A stretch of 64,000 nucleotides of DNA from Petrotoga olearia DSM 13574 (GTDB taxonomy: Bacteria; Thermotogota; Thermotogae; Petrotogales; Petrotogaceae). Under the pieces are notes generated by a model. That model saw only the letters and a program-made list of their open reading frames with translations, ran no database searches and was not told the origin of the DNA. The DNA lies in assembly GCF_002895525.1 (NCBI RefSeq), contig NZ_AZRL01000012.1, positions 1 to 64,000 on the forward strand, written 5' to 3'. This document shows positions 1-9,290 of this stretch, one piece after another (the stretch's first letter is position 1; each line of letters opens with the position of its first letter). The translations under genes were made by a program, and so were the position numbers.

Positions 1-33
1 CGGTTGGGGCAAGATGCATTAAATAAGTTTTAG
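1..33 (+). CDS. Possible 3' end of a gene cut by the window edge
   Basis: Frame 1 is open from the first base and ends in TAG, giving the tail RLGQDALNKF. It lies just before the RNase R gene on the same strand, so it could be the C-terminus of an upstream gene. The other two plus frames also run to a stop within about 25 bases, so ten codons cannot establish that it is coding. No product can be named. Confidence 0.22.
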   Translation, partial: RLGQDALNKF

Positions 34-75
34 CTTTTTTAAAAAGAGGAATAATATATTGAATGGAGGTAAAAT

Positions 76-2289
76 ATGGATGAAAATAACTTAGAAAAAC
101 AAATATTGGAAATAATAGATAAAAAGCCACCGATACAAAAAGAACTATATGAAAATCTAAATGCATCTCAAAAACAGGAAAAGACTAAAATTAGAAGGAT
201 ACTACAAAAACTCCTAAGTGAAGGGAAAATAATTAAAGATTCACAAAACAGATACAGAAAATTAGATGAAAACATGGCTGTTGGAACTATCGAATTCACA
301 AAGAGTGGGAACATGGCTTTTGTGCAATGCTCAGATGGAAGCGAAATTGCTGTGAAGGTTGAAAATTCTGGAATCAGTTTGCATAAAGATTTAGTTTTGG
401 TTGAAATAATAGGTAAATGGCGTGATTTAAAAGAAGGTAGAGTAGTTAGAATATTAAAAAGAGGGTTAAAATATGTGGTGGGTGAGTTCGTAAGAAAGGG
501 GATCTTTGGATTCGTTATACCCATTGATGGAAAAATAAATACGGATTTTTACGTAGCCCCAGAAGGTATAGGAAAAGTTAAAAATGGACAAATAGTGAAA
601 GCCCAGATAACAAAATATCAATCTCCTACGAAAAATCCTGAGGTCGAGATAGTAGATGTCCTTGGGGACAAAGATGATCCTTCCATAGATTTGCCTATAG
701 TGATCTTCAAGCACGATTTACCTGAGCCTGGTTATTTCCCTCCAAAAGTCTTACAAGAGGCTAAAGAACTTCCAAATAAACTTTCTGAAAATGAAATTAA
801 GGGAAGAAAAGATTTTAGAGAAGAAACTATATTTACTATCGATGGTGATACGGCAAAAGATTTTGATGATGCTGTTGGAATAAAAAAGCTAGATAACGGT
901 AATTATTTACTAGGTGTACACATAGCAGATGTGTCTCATTATGTAAAAAGCAATAGTGCTCTTGATCGAGAGACATACAAACGTGGTACAAGCGTTTATC
1001 TAATCGACACCGTTATTCCCATGCTTCCATTTGAGTTATCCAACTGGATATGTTCTTTGGTTGAAGATGAAGATAGATTGACAATGTCCTTATTAATGGA
1101 AATCGACCCTTATGGGAACTTGGTAAACTCAAAAATATACAACGGAGTGATAAGAAGTACCAAGAGATTGACATATAACAAAGTTAACGAACTTCTATCT
1201 GACAATTGTAGCGAAGAAGTAGAAAAAGAGATAGGCTTTTTAAAGTCAGACCTTGAGATGATGAAAGAACTGATGGAAATACTTGCTGCAAAAAGAAAAG
1301 AAAGAGGTTCGATAATAGATATAGAAAGCAACGAAGTATACTTTGAATTCGATGAAAAGGGCTATGTGAAAGATATCATCCCTGTGGAAAGAGGCATATC
1401 GGAAAAAATGATCGAAGAGTTCATGGTTTTGGCCAATGAAACGGTTGCTTCATACTTCGATGTTCAAGGTTTGCCCTTTATCTATAGAATCCATGAAAAT
1501 CCGGATCCTGACGTATTGCTTCAGTTGCGAAATTATCTAGATATATTGGGAATAAATGTTAAGTTTCCTCAAAATATACATCCTAAGGTTCTACAAGAAA
1601 TATTGGAAAAAACAAAGAACCATCCTTTGAGCAAAAATATTCAGATGATGCTTGTTAGATCTATGAAGAGGGCGTTGTACTCAGAAGAAAACGTGGGACA
1701 TTTTGGCCTTGCTTCATCATCCTATACACATTTCACATCACCAATAAGGAGATACCCTGACTTAGTGGTTCACAGATTGTTGAAAGAGTTCATAAAACAC
1801 AAAGGAACCCTTTCAAAGAAAGAAATAAAGAAGTATTCCGAAATGCTTCCTGAAATAGCTAAGAATTCTTCTGAAATGGAAAGGGTCGCAGACCAAGCTG
1901 AGTGGGATCTTATAGATATGAAAAAAGTTGAATACATTTCAAGACACATAGGAGAAGTCTTTTGGGTGTACATTACTGGTGTAACAAGGTTTGGATTATT
2001 CGTAGAAATACCTCAAAAGATGATAAGTGGATTGATACATATATCAGAGCTGAATGATGATTATTACATCTACGATGAACGTGACAATACGTTGAAAGGT
2101 GAAAGAACCGGCAATGTTTATAGGATCGGAGACAAATTACAAGCCCAAGTTGTAAGAGCGAATAAAATTAGAACGGAAGTAGATTTTGTCCCGTATAAGG
2201 AACATGATTTTGAAAAGTTGAAAAAAGAACATCCTCATGCTAAAATAAAAGTTAACAAAAAAAATAAGAAAAAAAGGAAAAAATCGTAA
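76..2289 (+). CDS. rnr: Ribonuclease R (3'-5' exoribonuclease, RNB family)
   Basis: A processive hydrolytic 3'-5' exoribonuclease that degrades structured RNA in the cytoplasm. The 737-residue protein has the family layout. A winged-helix-like region (about 1-65) is followed by cold-shock/OB domains (about 70-200). The RNB catalytic domain (about 245-570) carries the acidic metal site in GDTAKDFDDAV. An S1 RNA-binding domain (about 630-715, with VYITGVTRFGLFVEI) precedes a very basic tail, KKNKKKRKKS. A GGAGG ribosome-binding site lies a few bases before the ATG. The gene converges with murB, with the two stops nearly touching and no obvious terminator between them. Length and motifs are typical, and nothing looks damaged. 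Confidence 0.96.
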   Translation: MDENNLEKQILEIIDKKPPIQKELYENLNASQKQEKTKIRRILQKLLSEGKIIKDSQNRYRKLDENMAVGTIEFTKSGNMAFVQCSDGSEIAVKVENSGISLHKDLVLVEIIGKWRDLKEGRVVRILKRGLKYVVGEFVRKGIFGFVIPIDGKINTDFYVAPEGIGKVKNGQIVKAQITKYQSPTKNPEVEIVDVLGDKDDPSIDLPIVIFKHDLPEPGYFPPKVLQEAKELPNKLSENEIKGRKDFREETIFTIDGDTAKDFDDAVGIKKLDNGNYLLGVHIADVSHYVKSNSALDRETYKRGTSVYLIDTVIPMLPFELSNWICSLVEDEDRLTMSLLMEIDPYGNLVNSKIYNGVIRSTKRLTYNKVNELLSDNCSEEVEKEIGFLKSDLEMMKELMEILAAKRKERGSIIDIESNEVYFEFDEKGYVKDIIPVERGISEKMIEEFMVLANETVASYFDVQGLPFIYRIHENPDPDVLLQLRNYLDILGINVKFPQNIHPKVLQEILEKTKNHPLSKNIQMMLVRSMKRALYSEENVGHFGLASSSYTHFTSPIRRYPDLVVHRLLKEFIKHKGTLSKKEIKKYSEMLPEIAKNSSEMERVADQAEWDLIDMKKVEYISRHIGEVFWVYITGVTRFGLFVEIPQKMISGLIHISELNDDYYIYDERDNTLKGERTGNVYRIGDKLQAQVVRANKIRTEVDFVPYKEHDFEKLKKEHPHAKIKVNKKNKKKRKKS

Positions 2290-2290
2290 T

Positions 2291-3211
2291 TCATTCCCAA
2301 ATCTCTGGTTCAACCTGTAGCTCAACATTGTATTTGTCTTTTACAATGCGTTTTACATACTCAATTAATAAAATTACATCCTTGAAAGTAGCGTTACCTT
2401 TGTTGATTATGAAACCTGCATGTTTTGTTGATATTTGAGCTTCGCCTATCGAAAAGCCTTTCAATCCTAAATTTTCTATCGTAGTTCCCACAAAAAAATC
2501 TGGTTTCGGTCGTTTGAATATGCTTCCCGCAGATGGTAAATCGATAGGCTGTTTCTCCCATCTGCGGGTTGAAAAATCTATCAATTTACTTTTGATCCTT
2601 TTAAGCTCATCTTTTTTTAGTAAGAATTTAGTGGATAACAGAATGAAAGAACCTTCCTGGAGAATGCTGGTTCTATAACCAAACTCTAAATCACCTTTAT
2701 TTAAAGTCTTTACTTTTCCATCCCTTAAATCGTATACCGTTGTTTCCAAAACAACATCCTTCATTTCACCCCCGTAAGCCCCGGCGTTCATGTAAACACC
2801 TCCGCCCACACTTCCCGGAATGCCGCATGCGAATTCAAGTCCAGAGTATCCATCTTCCGAAAGCAAAAAAGAAAGAGCAGATAAAGACACTCCGCTCTGC
2901 GCTTCCACAATCAAATCGATATTATTTTTTTCTTCAAAATTTATTTTATTTATGTATTTTGTGGAAAGTACAACAAATTTTAAGGGTTCGTCACTTACGA
3001 TCAGGTTGGTTCCTTGACCTATAATTCTGAAGGGGATTTCTCTTCTGACTAATTCTGATAAAGAATTCACAAAAGAACTTAAAGTTTTTGGGAATAAGAT
3101 ATAAGGAACAGGTCCTCCTATTCTAAAACTTGTATAATATTTGAGAAATTCATTTTGTCTAACATCACATCCATCTGCATATAAACTACGTTTAAGATCT
3201 TCTGAAATCAT
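2291..3211 (-). CDS. murB: UDP-N-acetylenolpyruvoylglucosamine reductase
   Basis: MurB reduces the enolpyruvyl group of UDP-GlcNAc-enolpyruvate with NADPH and FAD, the second committed step of peptidoglycan precursor synthesis in the cytoplasm. The FAD-binding core shows FRIGG near residue 30 and GIPGSVGGGVYMNAGAYGGEM around 130-150. PSAGSIFKRP near 225 carries the proton-donor serine. At 306 residues, without the extra Tyr-loop insertion, it fits the shorter type II MurB. AGGAG precedes the ATG. It is the last gene of a minus-strand group (HAD hydrolase, sulfotransferase, murB) with short gaps, suggesting cotranscription. Confidence 0.95.
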   Translation of the reverse strand: MISEDLKRSLYADGCDVRQNEFLKYYTSFRIGGPVPYILFPKTLSSFVNSLSELVRREIPFRIIGQGTNLIVSDEPLKFVVLSTKYINKINFEEKNNIDLIVEAQSGVSLSALSFLLSEDGYSGLEFACGIPGSVGGGVYMNAGAYGGEMKDVVLETTVYDLRDGKVKTLNKGDLEFGYRTSILQEGSFILLSTKFLLKKDELKRIKSKLIDFSTRRWEKQPIDLPSAGSIFKRPKPDFFVGTTIENLGLKGFSIGEAQISTKHAGFIINKGNATFKDVILLIEYVKRIVKDKYNVELQVEPEIWE

Positions 3212-3227
3212 TGAATACTCCTATAAA

Positions 3228-4175
3228 TTATGCGTACTCTTCTTTATAATCCGAATTCAATTTTTCTAGCCACTCTGGTTCCTTTCCATAACCAAACTTA
3301 TCCATTAATTCCCCACAATGTTTTTGAAGTATATGTGCCCTCTTTTTATCCCAATTTTTCCAATGTGGTATCTTATACTTATCAGAAGCAGAGTTTATTT
3401 TCTTACTAAGAAAAGAAGGTTCAAAAGTATACTTTCTACTGAATCCATCGTCAAATTTCGTGGAAAATTCTAATAGATCTATAAAATTTTCTTCTTTTTT
3501 CTCGCTTGTGAACAAATCTTCGTAGCGATATAATTTGAAATTCTTTTTATTTTTCATAGATTCCAATACCAATGTATTCAGTTTATTATAATACCACGCA
3601 AACTTTTCAAATTTGCTCATGCTTTTCCATTTCATCGAGTAGGGATCATCTTTAAAATGGGAAGCTCTCATACTCATTCCCAAAAATGAAAAATCGACTT
3701 TACTATATAATAAATAAACAGGTGAACTTATGGCCGAACGGATCCATGTTCTTGGATCCCTTATTATAAACACAACTTTACTATTAGGAAATACATCTCC
3801 CAATAGATCTATAACTCCGTGAAGATGGTTACTTGATTCGACGTACAAGCTTTCCTTCGTCTCTTCCAAAATCTGCTTTCTTAAGCCTTTTATATACTCT
3901 TTAGTTTTTTCATCGTTTATCTTTCCCCTCCTCCTGTAGGTACTCAACTTGCACATGGATTTGGAGGGCAAAAACTGTCCTACGGTCATTTGATAAAAAC
4001 CGAACCTTTTTATATCTTCTCCCCATTTTTTAAGATCTTTAATGAACACATTTGCAGGTTCATGGACCGCATAACAATCTTCAACCATTTTTGATAAACT
4101 TTTTGCAAGAAATCTCGTACCTGTTCTTCCGGTTGAAGTAATAAATACACAATGTTTGTCAAAAACGTTATTCAC
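3228..4175 (-). CDS. Sulfotransferase family protein (PAPS-dependent, predicted)
   Basis: Predicted to transfer a sulfuryl group from PAPS to an unknown acceptor. The N-terminal P-loop TSTGRTGTRFLAKSL (about 13-27) matches the 5'-phosphosulfate-binding loop. RDPRTWIRSAIS (about 139-150) matches the 3'-phosphate-binding motif with its conserved Arg and Ser. Both signatures are at the spacing normal for the family in a 315-residue protein. No signal peptide is visible, so it is probably cytoplasmic. It sits between a HAD phosphatase and murB, which suggests a role in envelope carbohydrate modification, but that is inference. PAPS synthesis genes are not in this window, so the donor is unproven. 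Confidence 0.75.
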   Translation of the reverse strand: MNNVFDKHCVFITSTGRTGTRFLAKSLSKMVEDCYAVHEPANVFIKDLKKWGEDIKRFGFYQMTVGQFLPSKSMCKLSTYRRRGKINDEKTKEYIKGLRKQILEETKESLYVESSNHLHGVIDLLGDVFPNSKVVFIIRDPRTWIRSAISSPVYLLYSKVDFSFLGMSMRASHFKDDPYSMKWKSMSKFEKFAWYYNKLNTLVLESMKNKKNFKLYRYEDLFTSEKKEENFIDLLEFSTKFDDGFSRKYTFEPSFLSKKINSASDKYKIPHWKNWDKKRAHILQKHCGELMDKFGYGKEPEWLEKLNSDYKEEYA

Positions 4176-4195
4176 TTCATCGCCTCCTTCCTCAA

Positions 4196-4792
4196 TTACA
4201 GGGCACCCTCTCTTTTAAACAATTCTCTTAAGGATTCAGGATCTTTATATAGTATACCTTTTATCCCCAATTCTTCGGCAGCCTGTATGTTTTCAACAAT
4301 ATCATCCACAAAAATCGTTTCTTCAGGTTTCAAATTAAACCTATTAAGTAAAAGCTGATAAATTTCCTTTTCGGGCTTCAAAAGCTTCTCTTTATATGAA
4401 ATAACCATTCCGTCAAAGATATCAAAAAACGAGTATTTCTCTCTTATATAATTGAAAGCATCTTCATGAAAATTAGACAAGATGAAAAGTTTGTTGTTTT
4501 CTTTCAATTTAGGTAGAATTTCTATGTTTTCAGTTATGGGATGAAGATAATTCTTCCATTCTTTAAGTAATATATTGATTTCCTCTTTTAAATCAGGATT
4601 TTTCTCGTTGAATATCTTTTTTGCTTCCTCAAAAGACAAGGTCCCCCTATCCAATTCCTTCCATATGATTGTTGTAAAAACAGCCTCTTTCAATTTTCTT
4701 TTTATAAGTGGATCTTTGAAAAGATCATCTAAGATCTCTTCTGGATCGAATTTAAAAAGGACATTTCCCAAATCAAAAACGATATTTCTCAA
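4196..4792 (-). CDS. HAD-superfamily hydrolase, YihX-like (sugar phosphatase type)
   Basis: A small HAD-family phosphatase. Motif I is FDLGNVLFKFD, with Gly rather than Asp two residues after the nucleophile, as in YihX-type glucose-1-phosphatases. Motif II is ILSNFHED, the motif III Lys lies in LLKPEKEIY, and motif IV is FVDDIVENIQAAEELG. A longer reading frame extends upstream by 16 codons, but a strong GGAGGAG lies just before a TTG that begins LRNIVFDLG, so I place the start there. The sulfotransferase gene follows after about 20 bases. The substrate cannot be read from the sequence; a sugar phosphate is the family-based guess. Confidence 0.8.
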   Translation of the reverse strand: MRNIVFDLGNVLFKFDPEEILDDLFKDPLIKRKLKEAVFTTIIWKELDRGTLSFEEAKKIFNEKNPDLKEEINILLKEWKNYLHPITENIEILPKLKENNKLFILSNFHEDAFNYIREKYSFFDIFDGMVISYKEKLLKPEKEIYQLLLNRFNLKPEETIFVDDIVENIQAAEELGIKGILYKDPESLRELFKREGAL

Positions 4793-4888
4793 AAAAACTC
4801 CTCCTACCTTACTCTGTACTCTATCAATAAATTTTATCACAAAAATATTAAAACAGTAAAAATAAAGATAAAGAAAGATTTTTTACCA

Positions 4889-6466
4889 TTAAAAGCTCCA
4901 TATTTCTTCAAAAGTATGTGCGGTTTCACAATATTCACATATTAACTCATTGTCCTCGTTTCTAACGAAAGAAACTTGTACGTTTTCGTTGTTTTGAGGA
5001 TTTGTTATACAGTTTTCGTTTTTACATCTCAACTCTTCGAAACCGTATATAATAGGTGGTAAAGAAATCCTGTATTTTTCTTTGACTCTTGCGTTTTCAA
5101 TAATATTTACAGTTGTATTTGGAGATATGGCTGAAAGCTTTTTAATTTCTTTCTTTGATAGATGAACGTCAGGCAAACTAATGTACCCCTTTAATCTACC
5201 GTCGGCCGATCTAAATATACCGTCTGCACTATCAATATTATAAAATTTCAAAATCTTCCTTATTTTCATGATCGTCTCGTATATCTTTTCTGGGTTTTGT
5301 CCTTTGGCTATGTGATCAATTACCGTTCCATTTTCAATCGGCTTGATCCCTCTTTTTCCTTCGCTTAACAATCCTTTTTTCCCATCTTTTATCGGTGCGG
5401 ATATGACGAAATCCTCTTCATTAATTTCAACATTTTTTCTCGAGGTATCAAAGGGGGCAGTCAAAGCACCACCAAACATAGAAAGTAAGATTATCCTTGT
5501 CCAATATCCGTTTATTGCCTGTTTTTCCCAGCCGTTAAGCGGCAAGGGGTCTAAAAAGGTTGGAATAGTGGGGAAAGTTTTGTGACGGGGGAGGGGATGA
5601 TAAAATTTAACGTTTTCGGAGATAAGAGGGAGAAATTCTTTTGTAAAAGTCACACTTTTTCTCAAAATATGTTCTTTCTCTAGAATATCTTCCCCCATTC
5701 GTTCTAATTGAAGCCTTGTGAAATACCAAATATTCGCTTTTTTATCCTGTTTTAGGTACTCTTCTATGGAAGAGAAGATTCTAACGTTGTACCCCTTTTG
5801 CCTCATTTTACTTATATAATGTTTTGGCATCTGTAATTCTTCCGGTGCTATCAAATCAACTTCAACGTTTTTAAATATTTTTAATCCTTCCACTTTGGAA
5901 TGAACCGTTCTTCCATGAAGAAGATCCCCTATAAGAGCTATATGAATGTGATCATTGTTAAAATTCATCTGCTCTAAAAATGTGAATTCATCTAAAATTT
6001 CTTGAGTAGGATGCTCATGCTTACCATCTCCAGCGTTTATAAAAGAAGGATATGGTAGGTTGTGTCTTGAAGCGAATTCTGAAACCTTTTCATCTAGTAA
6101 CTTACAAGTACCTTCCAATTTTGATCTAATAATGAATATCGAATAATCTGAATAACCGGTCAACATATTGAAGGTATCTATATAACTTTCTTTTTTATTA
6201 AATGAAGAGTGTTCTGATTCGAAGATGTTGGTTTTAGCGTTTTTGTGGAATTTAGAAGCGTTAACGAAGGATTCTTTGGTTCTGGTACTTGGTTCGAGGA
6301 ATACTATGTAAATGCCTGTTTGGTTTTTTATTTGAAATTCGGAAAGATCTTCTTTATTTGCCCATTTCGTTTTTAACCTTTTTGTTTGGTTGTAAAGAAA
6401 TAACTGCTCTTCAACCGTTAAATCATTCATAACCGTTAAACTTCTCCCTAAAAAATCATTTTTCAT
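4889..6466 (-). CDS. pyrBI: Fused aspartate carbamoyltransferase, catalytic and regulatory chains (PyrB-PyrI)
   Basis: Condenses carbamoyl phosphate and aspartate in the first committed step of pyrimidine synthesis. Residues about 1-330 are the PyrB catalytic chain, with FLEPSTRTKESF (carbamoyl-phosphate loop) and a C-terminal HPLPRH. Residues about 370-525 are a complete PyrI regulatory chain, starting near GTVIDHIAKG and ending in a zinc domain with paired cysteines CKNENC and CEYC. In most bacteria these are two polypeptides; the single-chain form is known from Thermotoga. The chosen ATG (MKNDFLG) follows GGGAGGGA, five codons after an alternative upstream ATG. It is transcribed away from the neighbouring FAH-family gene. 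Confidence 0.95.
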   Translation of the reverse strand: MKNDFLGRSLTVMNDLTVEEQLFLYNQTKRLKTKWANKEDLSEFQIKNQTGIYIVFLEPSTRTKESFVNASKFHKNAKTNIFESEHSSFNKKESYIDTFNMLTGYSDYSIFIIRSKLEGTCKLLDEKVSEFASRHNLPYPSFINAGDGKHEHPTQEILDEFTFLEQMNFNNDHIHIALIGDLLHGRTVHSKVEGLKIFKNVEVDLIAPEELQMPKHYISKMRQKGYNVRIFSSIEEYLKQDKKANIWYFTRLQLERMGEDILEKEHILRKSVTFTKEFLPLISENVKFYHPLPRHKTFPTIPTFLDPLPLNGWEKQAINGYWTRIILLSMFGGALTAPFDTSRKNVEINEEDFVISAPIKDGKKGLLSEGKRGIKPIENGTVIDHIAKGQNPEKIYETIMKIRKILKFYNIDSADGIFRSADGRLKGYISLPDVHLSKKEIKKLSAISPNTTVNIIENARVKEKYRISLPPIIYGFEELRCKNENCITNPQNNENVQVSFVRNEDNELICEYCETAHTFEEIWSF

Positions 6467-6556
6467 AAGAATCCCTCCCAAAAAATTCTTTTAGCTATCT
6501 TTAGAAATTCTAAAGGGCCTCAATTTCTAATGAGTCTATATAAATTTACTTTTTTT

Positions 6557-6585
6557 ATTATATCATTTTTTTTTAACATACACAA
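6557..6585 (-). promoter_or_regulatory. Predicted sigma70-type promoter for pyrBI
   Basis: On the minus strand, TTGTGT is followed after 17 bases by TATAAT, about 90 bases before the pyrBI start. The -35 box is imperfect and the -10 box is consensus. The leader that follows contains a short dyad, CTTTAGA/TCTAAAG. No run of T follows that dyad, so I do not call it a terminator. Confidence 0.45.
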
Positions 6586-6587
6586 TA

Positions 6588-6616
6588 TTGACAAACACAA
6601 TATATGGTCGTATGAT
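6588..6616 (+). promoter_or_regulatory. Predicted sigma70-type promoter for the FAH-family gene
   Basis: Consensus TTGACA, a 17-base spacer and TATGAT on the plus strand, back to back with the pyrBI promoter. It would give a leader of roughly 195 bases before the FAH-family ATG. That leader contains a copy of an interspersed repeat. Confidence 0.6.
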
Positions 6617-6734
6617 AAAGACATAGCTCAACAAATAGAGTAATTATCTCTTATGACAACTAAAGACGACTTACAAGAAATAAAATCAAATATACCAGAT
6701 GATTTAAAATACTCAAATTGGATGTATAATGAAT

Positions 6735-6779
6735 ACAGGTTGGGAGCGGGGCGCTATATACAAAGTTTTAGAATTTCTC
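6735..6779 (+). repeat. Interspersed repeat family B, short copy
   Basis: GGGAGCGGGGCGCTA and then CAAAGTTTTAGAATTTCT resemble GGGGCAAAGGGGCGCTAAC and CAAGGTTTTAGAGTTCCT in the leader before the phosphofructokinase-family gene. They also resemble the ends of the longer element near 48.4 kb. It lies in the 5' leader of the FAH-family gene. Confidence 0.5.
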
Positions 6780-6817
6780 AAGGTGGTAATCAAAAAAAAA
6801 AAATGGAGGTAAAAAAT

Positions 6818-7612
6818 ATGAAACTTGTCAGATTTCAAAAAGACGGAAAAACCAGTTATGGCGTGTTGGAAGAAAACAATATAAAAGTTATTGACGGCGA
6901 TATCTTTGAAGATTTTACAGTTACCAATAATATCTATCCCCTCACTGAAGTTACGTTAAAGGCTCCTTGTAATCCTAGCAAAATCGTTTGTGTTGGCTTA
7001 AACTATCGAGATCATGCGGAAGAAATGAAGGACAGAATTCCAGAAGAACCCGTTCTCTTCATAAAACCGTCAACGGCTGTGATTGGACCAAAAGAAAGTA
7101 TTATATACCCAAAAATGAGCGATCAAGTAGATTATGAGGCAGAACTTGCAGTAGTAATTAAAGATAAAATCAAAGACATTGAAGAAGGCCAAGTAAAAGA
7201 ACATATCTTAGGTTATACTTGCTTTAACGATGTTACCGCCAGGGATTTACAGAAGAAAGATGGACAGTGGACACGAGCAAAATCCTTTGATACTTTTGCA
7301 CCCTTTGGGCCATCAATCGTAACGGATGTTGATCCAAGTAACTTAAACATTCAACTTTTACTCAACGATCAAATCAAACAAAACTCAAATACTAACCAAT
7401 TAATCTTTTCTGTGAGAAAACTTGTAAGTTTCATATCAAAAATAATGACCCTAAATCCAGGTGATGTAATTGCCACAGGCACCCCTTCAGGTGTGGGACC
7501 AATGAATGTTGGAGATAAAGTGGCAGTTAAAATAGAGAAAATAGGGATACTGGAAAATTATGTAGTTGATATCAATCATCCAAATAACCCAAATTCTTCA
7601 ATCGTTTTTTGA
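6818..7612 (+). CDS. Fumarylacetoacetate hydrolase-family protein
   Basis: Member of the FAH superfamily, metal-dependent enzymes that hydrolyse, decarboxylate or isomerise acylpyruvates and 2-oxoacids. The 264-residue form begins MKLVRF after a GGAGGT site. An upstream in-frame extension of 55 codons runs through an interspersed repeat and lacks family similarity, so I exclude it. Family features are [13 protein letters not shown] (about 50-62), the metal ligands in YEAELAVVI, the [10 protein letters not shown] segment (about 140), and [13 protein letters not shown] (about 215-227). Acylpyruvate hydrolase or oxaloacetate decarboxylase activity is likely, but the natural substrate is unknown. 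It ends about 40 bases inside the convergent regulator gene. Confidence 0.88.
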   Translation: MKLVRFQKDGKTSYGVLEENNIKVIDGDIFEDFTVTNNIYPLTEVTLKAPCNPSKIVCVGLNYRDHAEEMKDRIPEEPVLFIKPSTAVIGPKESIIYPKMSDQVDYEAELAVVIKDKIKDIEEGQVKEHILGYTCFNDVTARDLQKKDGQWTRAKSFDTFAPFGPSIVTDVDPSNLNIQLLLNDQIKQNSNTNQLIFSVRKLVSFISKIMTLNPGDVIATGTPSGVGPMNVGDKVAVKIEKIGILENYVVDINHPNNPNSSIVF

Positions 7613-7820
7613 TAGCTTTTATTTCCTCTTCAGTCAGCGTTTCAATTTGGTTAGTGGATTTATTATTCTTTTTGGTTTTCTGAATTTCTTCAGAGGACAC
7701 CAAATCTCTAAGCACAGACACTACAAACTCTGTAACACTGGAATAACCAGTGTTTTCTATTATGGATTTAATTTTATCGTACAATGGTTTTGGTATTTTT
7801 AAGGTCACCTTATCAGACAT
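7572..7820 (-). CDS. Small ribbon-helix-helix DNA-binding protein
   Basis: An 82-residue protein starting [20 protein letters not shown]. It has the beta-strand and two-helix pattern of Arc/MetJ/CopG-type regulators, with [17 protein letters not shown] as the second helix region. A longer frame adds 21 residues upstream that do not resemble the fold; GGAG about ten bases before this ATG supports the shorter start. The C-terminal half is charged ([19 protein letters not shown]). No toxin partner lies beside it, so an autonomous transcriptional regulator is as likely as an orphan antitoxin. Its 3' end overlaps the convergent FAH-family gene. Confidence 0.7.
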   Translation of the reverse strand: MSDKVTLKIPKPLYDKIKSIIENTGYSSVTEFVVSVLRDLVSSEEIQKTKKNNKSTNQIETLTEEEIKAIKKRLKNLGYLDD

Positions 7821-7950
7821 AAAAGCCACGCTCCAAATGTATTCTTTTAAATGTATTATATCATGTAGTTTTTGATAAAACAACGTTTTTTCTTTTTGAA
7901 AGATCTATATGTTATTATTTGTTGATAGCTTCTTTAAAAGGAGTGTCTTA

Positions 7951-9288
7951 ATGAGCAAAAAAATCGTAATCATTGGATTAGACTGTGCTTCACCAAATTT
8001 GGTCTTTGATGAGTTTTTCGATGATTTACCCAATTTAAGAAAAATTATGAAAAATGGTGTGTACAATGAATTAGAGTCTACTATCCCTCCAATAACCGTC
8101 CCCGCCTGGATGAGCATGTTCACAGGTAAAGATCCTGGTGAACTTGGAATATATGGTTTTACAAATAGAAAAAATTATGACTATCACTCTTTCTCTTTGG
8201 TTTCTTCAAAAAGCGTGAAATATAAAAAATTATGGGATATTTTTACAGAAAAGGGTAAACAAAACATCGTGATAGGCGTACCGTTGACTTACCCTCCTTC
8301 TCCCTTGAAAGGAAACATGATTTCAGGCTTTTTAACACCTTCTTTTGAATCTAATTATACTTATCCAAAACACTTAAAAAATGAATTGGTAGCTAATACA
8401 GGGCATTTTATTTTTGATGTAAATGATTTCAGAACCGAAGATAAAGAAAGATTGTTAAAAGATATCTACGATATGACGAATAATCATTTTAAAATTGCGA
8501 ATTGTTTAGCAAAAAACAAACCGTGGGATTTATTTGTAATGGTTGAAATGGGGCCAGATAGAATTCACCATGGATTTTGGGCTTTGCACGATAAAAATCA
8601 TCCAAAACATGTAAATAGCAAATTTAATTCAGCTATTAGAGATTATTATATTCATTTAGACAGTAAGATAGGAGAATTTTTGAACGGTATTCAAGATGAT
8701 TACGACGTTATAATAGTATCCGATCACGGAATAAAACCCATGTACGGTGGCATAGCCATTAACGATTGGCTCATTAAGAAAGGTTATTTGGTTTTAAAAG
8801 AATATCCAAAAAAGCCGGTTTCTATAAATAAATTGATAAGAGAAAAAAAGATAGATTGGAGTAAAACCAAGGTATGGGGAAATGGTGGCTACCATGGGAA
8901 GCTATTTTTCAACATAAAAGGCAGGGAGCCTTTGGGAGTAATTGAAAAAAATGAATTAAATAATTTCAAAACTAAACTGATAAAAGAGCTGAAAGATATC
9001 AAGAATGAAGATGGAAATGAGATGAATACAAAGGTCTATGAACCTGAAAAAATTTATAATAAGGTAAATAATATTCCCCCCGATTTAATTGTTTACTTTG
9101 ACGAACTATATTGGAGATGCCAAGGCACCATAGGTAATAAAAGCATTCACACACACGAAAACGACATCGGCCCCGACGATGCTAATCATGACAGCCACGG
9201 GATTTTTATAAGCAGCAATAAAATGCTGAAGATTAAAAAAATTACGGATTTTTTTAGTTCGATAATTTATAATTATTTGTCTGATTGA
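7951..9288 (+). CDS. Alkaline phosphatase superfamily protein, type I phosphodiesterase/nucleotide pyrophosphatase-like
   Basis: A 445-residue metal-dependent phosphohydrolase-like protein. IIGLDCASPNL at the N-terminus supplies the first metal-binding Asp. TVPAWMSMFTGKDPGELGIYGF (about 47-68) contains the usual nucleophile Thr/Ser region. VSDHGIKPMYGG (about 265) supplies the Asp-His metal pair, and DANHDSHGIFI near the C-terminus the last histidines. AAGGAG precedes ATG AGC AAA; the 14-codon upstream extension is not needed. No signal peptide is evident, so it is probably cytoplasmic. Family members cleave phosphodiester or pyrophosphate bonds in nucleotides or lipid head groups; the substrate here is unknown. 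It converges with the exporter gene. Confidence 0.78.
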   Translation: MSKKIVIIGLDCASPNLVFDEFFDDLPNLRKIMKNGVYNELESTIPPITVPAWMSMFTGKDPGELGIYGFTNRKNYDYHSFSLVSSKSVKYKKLWDIFTEKGKQNIVIGVPLTYPPSPLKGNMISGFLTPSFESNYTYPKHLKNELVANTGHFIFDVNDFRTEDKERLLKDIYDMTNNHFKIANCLAKNKPWDLFVMVEMGPDRIHHGFWALHDKNHPKHVNSKFNSAIRDYYIHLDSKIGEFLNGIQDDYDVIIVSDHGIKPMYGGIAINDWLIKKGYLVLKEYPKKPVSINKLIREKKIDWSKTKVWGNGGYHGKLFFNIKGREPLGVIEKNELNNFKTKLIKELKDIKNEDGNEMNTKVYEPEKIYNKVNNIPPDLIVYFDELYWRCQGTIGNKSIHTHENDIGPDDANHDSHGIFISSNKMLKIKKITDFFSSIIYNYLSD

Positions 9289-9290
9289 AA

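Noticed and set aside
168-524. Antisense ORF opposite rnr
   Set aside because: Lies fully inside a clearly coding gene on the other strand, no ribosome-binding site or family.
2740-3024. Plus-strand ORFs opposite murB
   Set aside because: Shadow frames of murB, with no recognisable domain.
6653-6817. N-terminal extension of the FAH-family gene starting at 6653
   Set aside because: It runs through an interspersed repeat and lacks family similarity; GGAGGT and ATG at 6818 give the normal family start.
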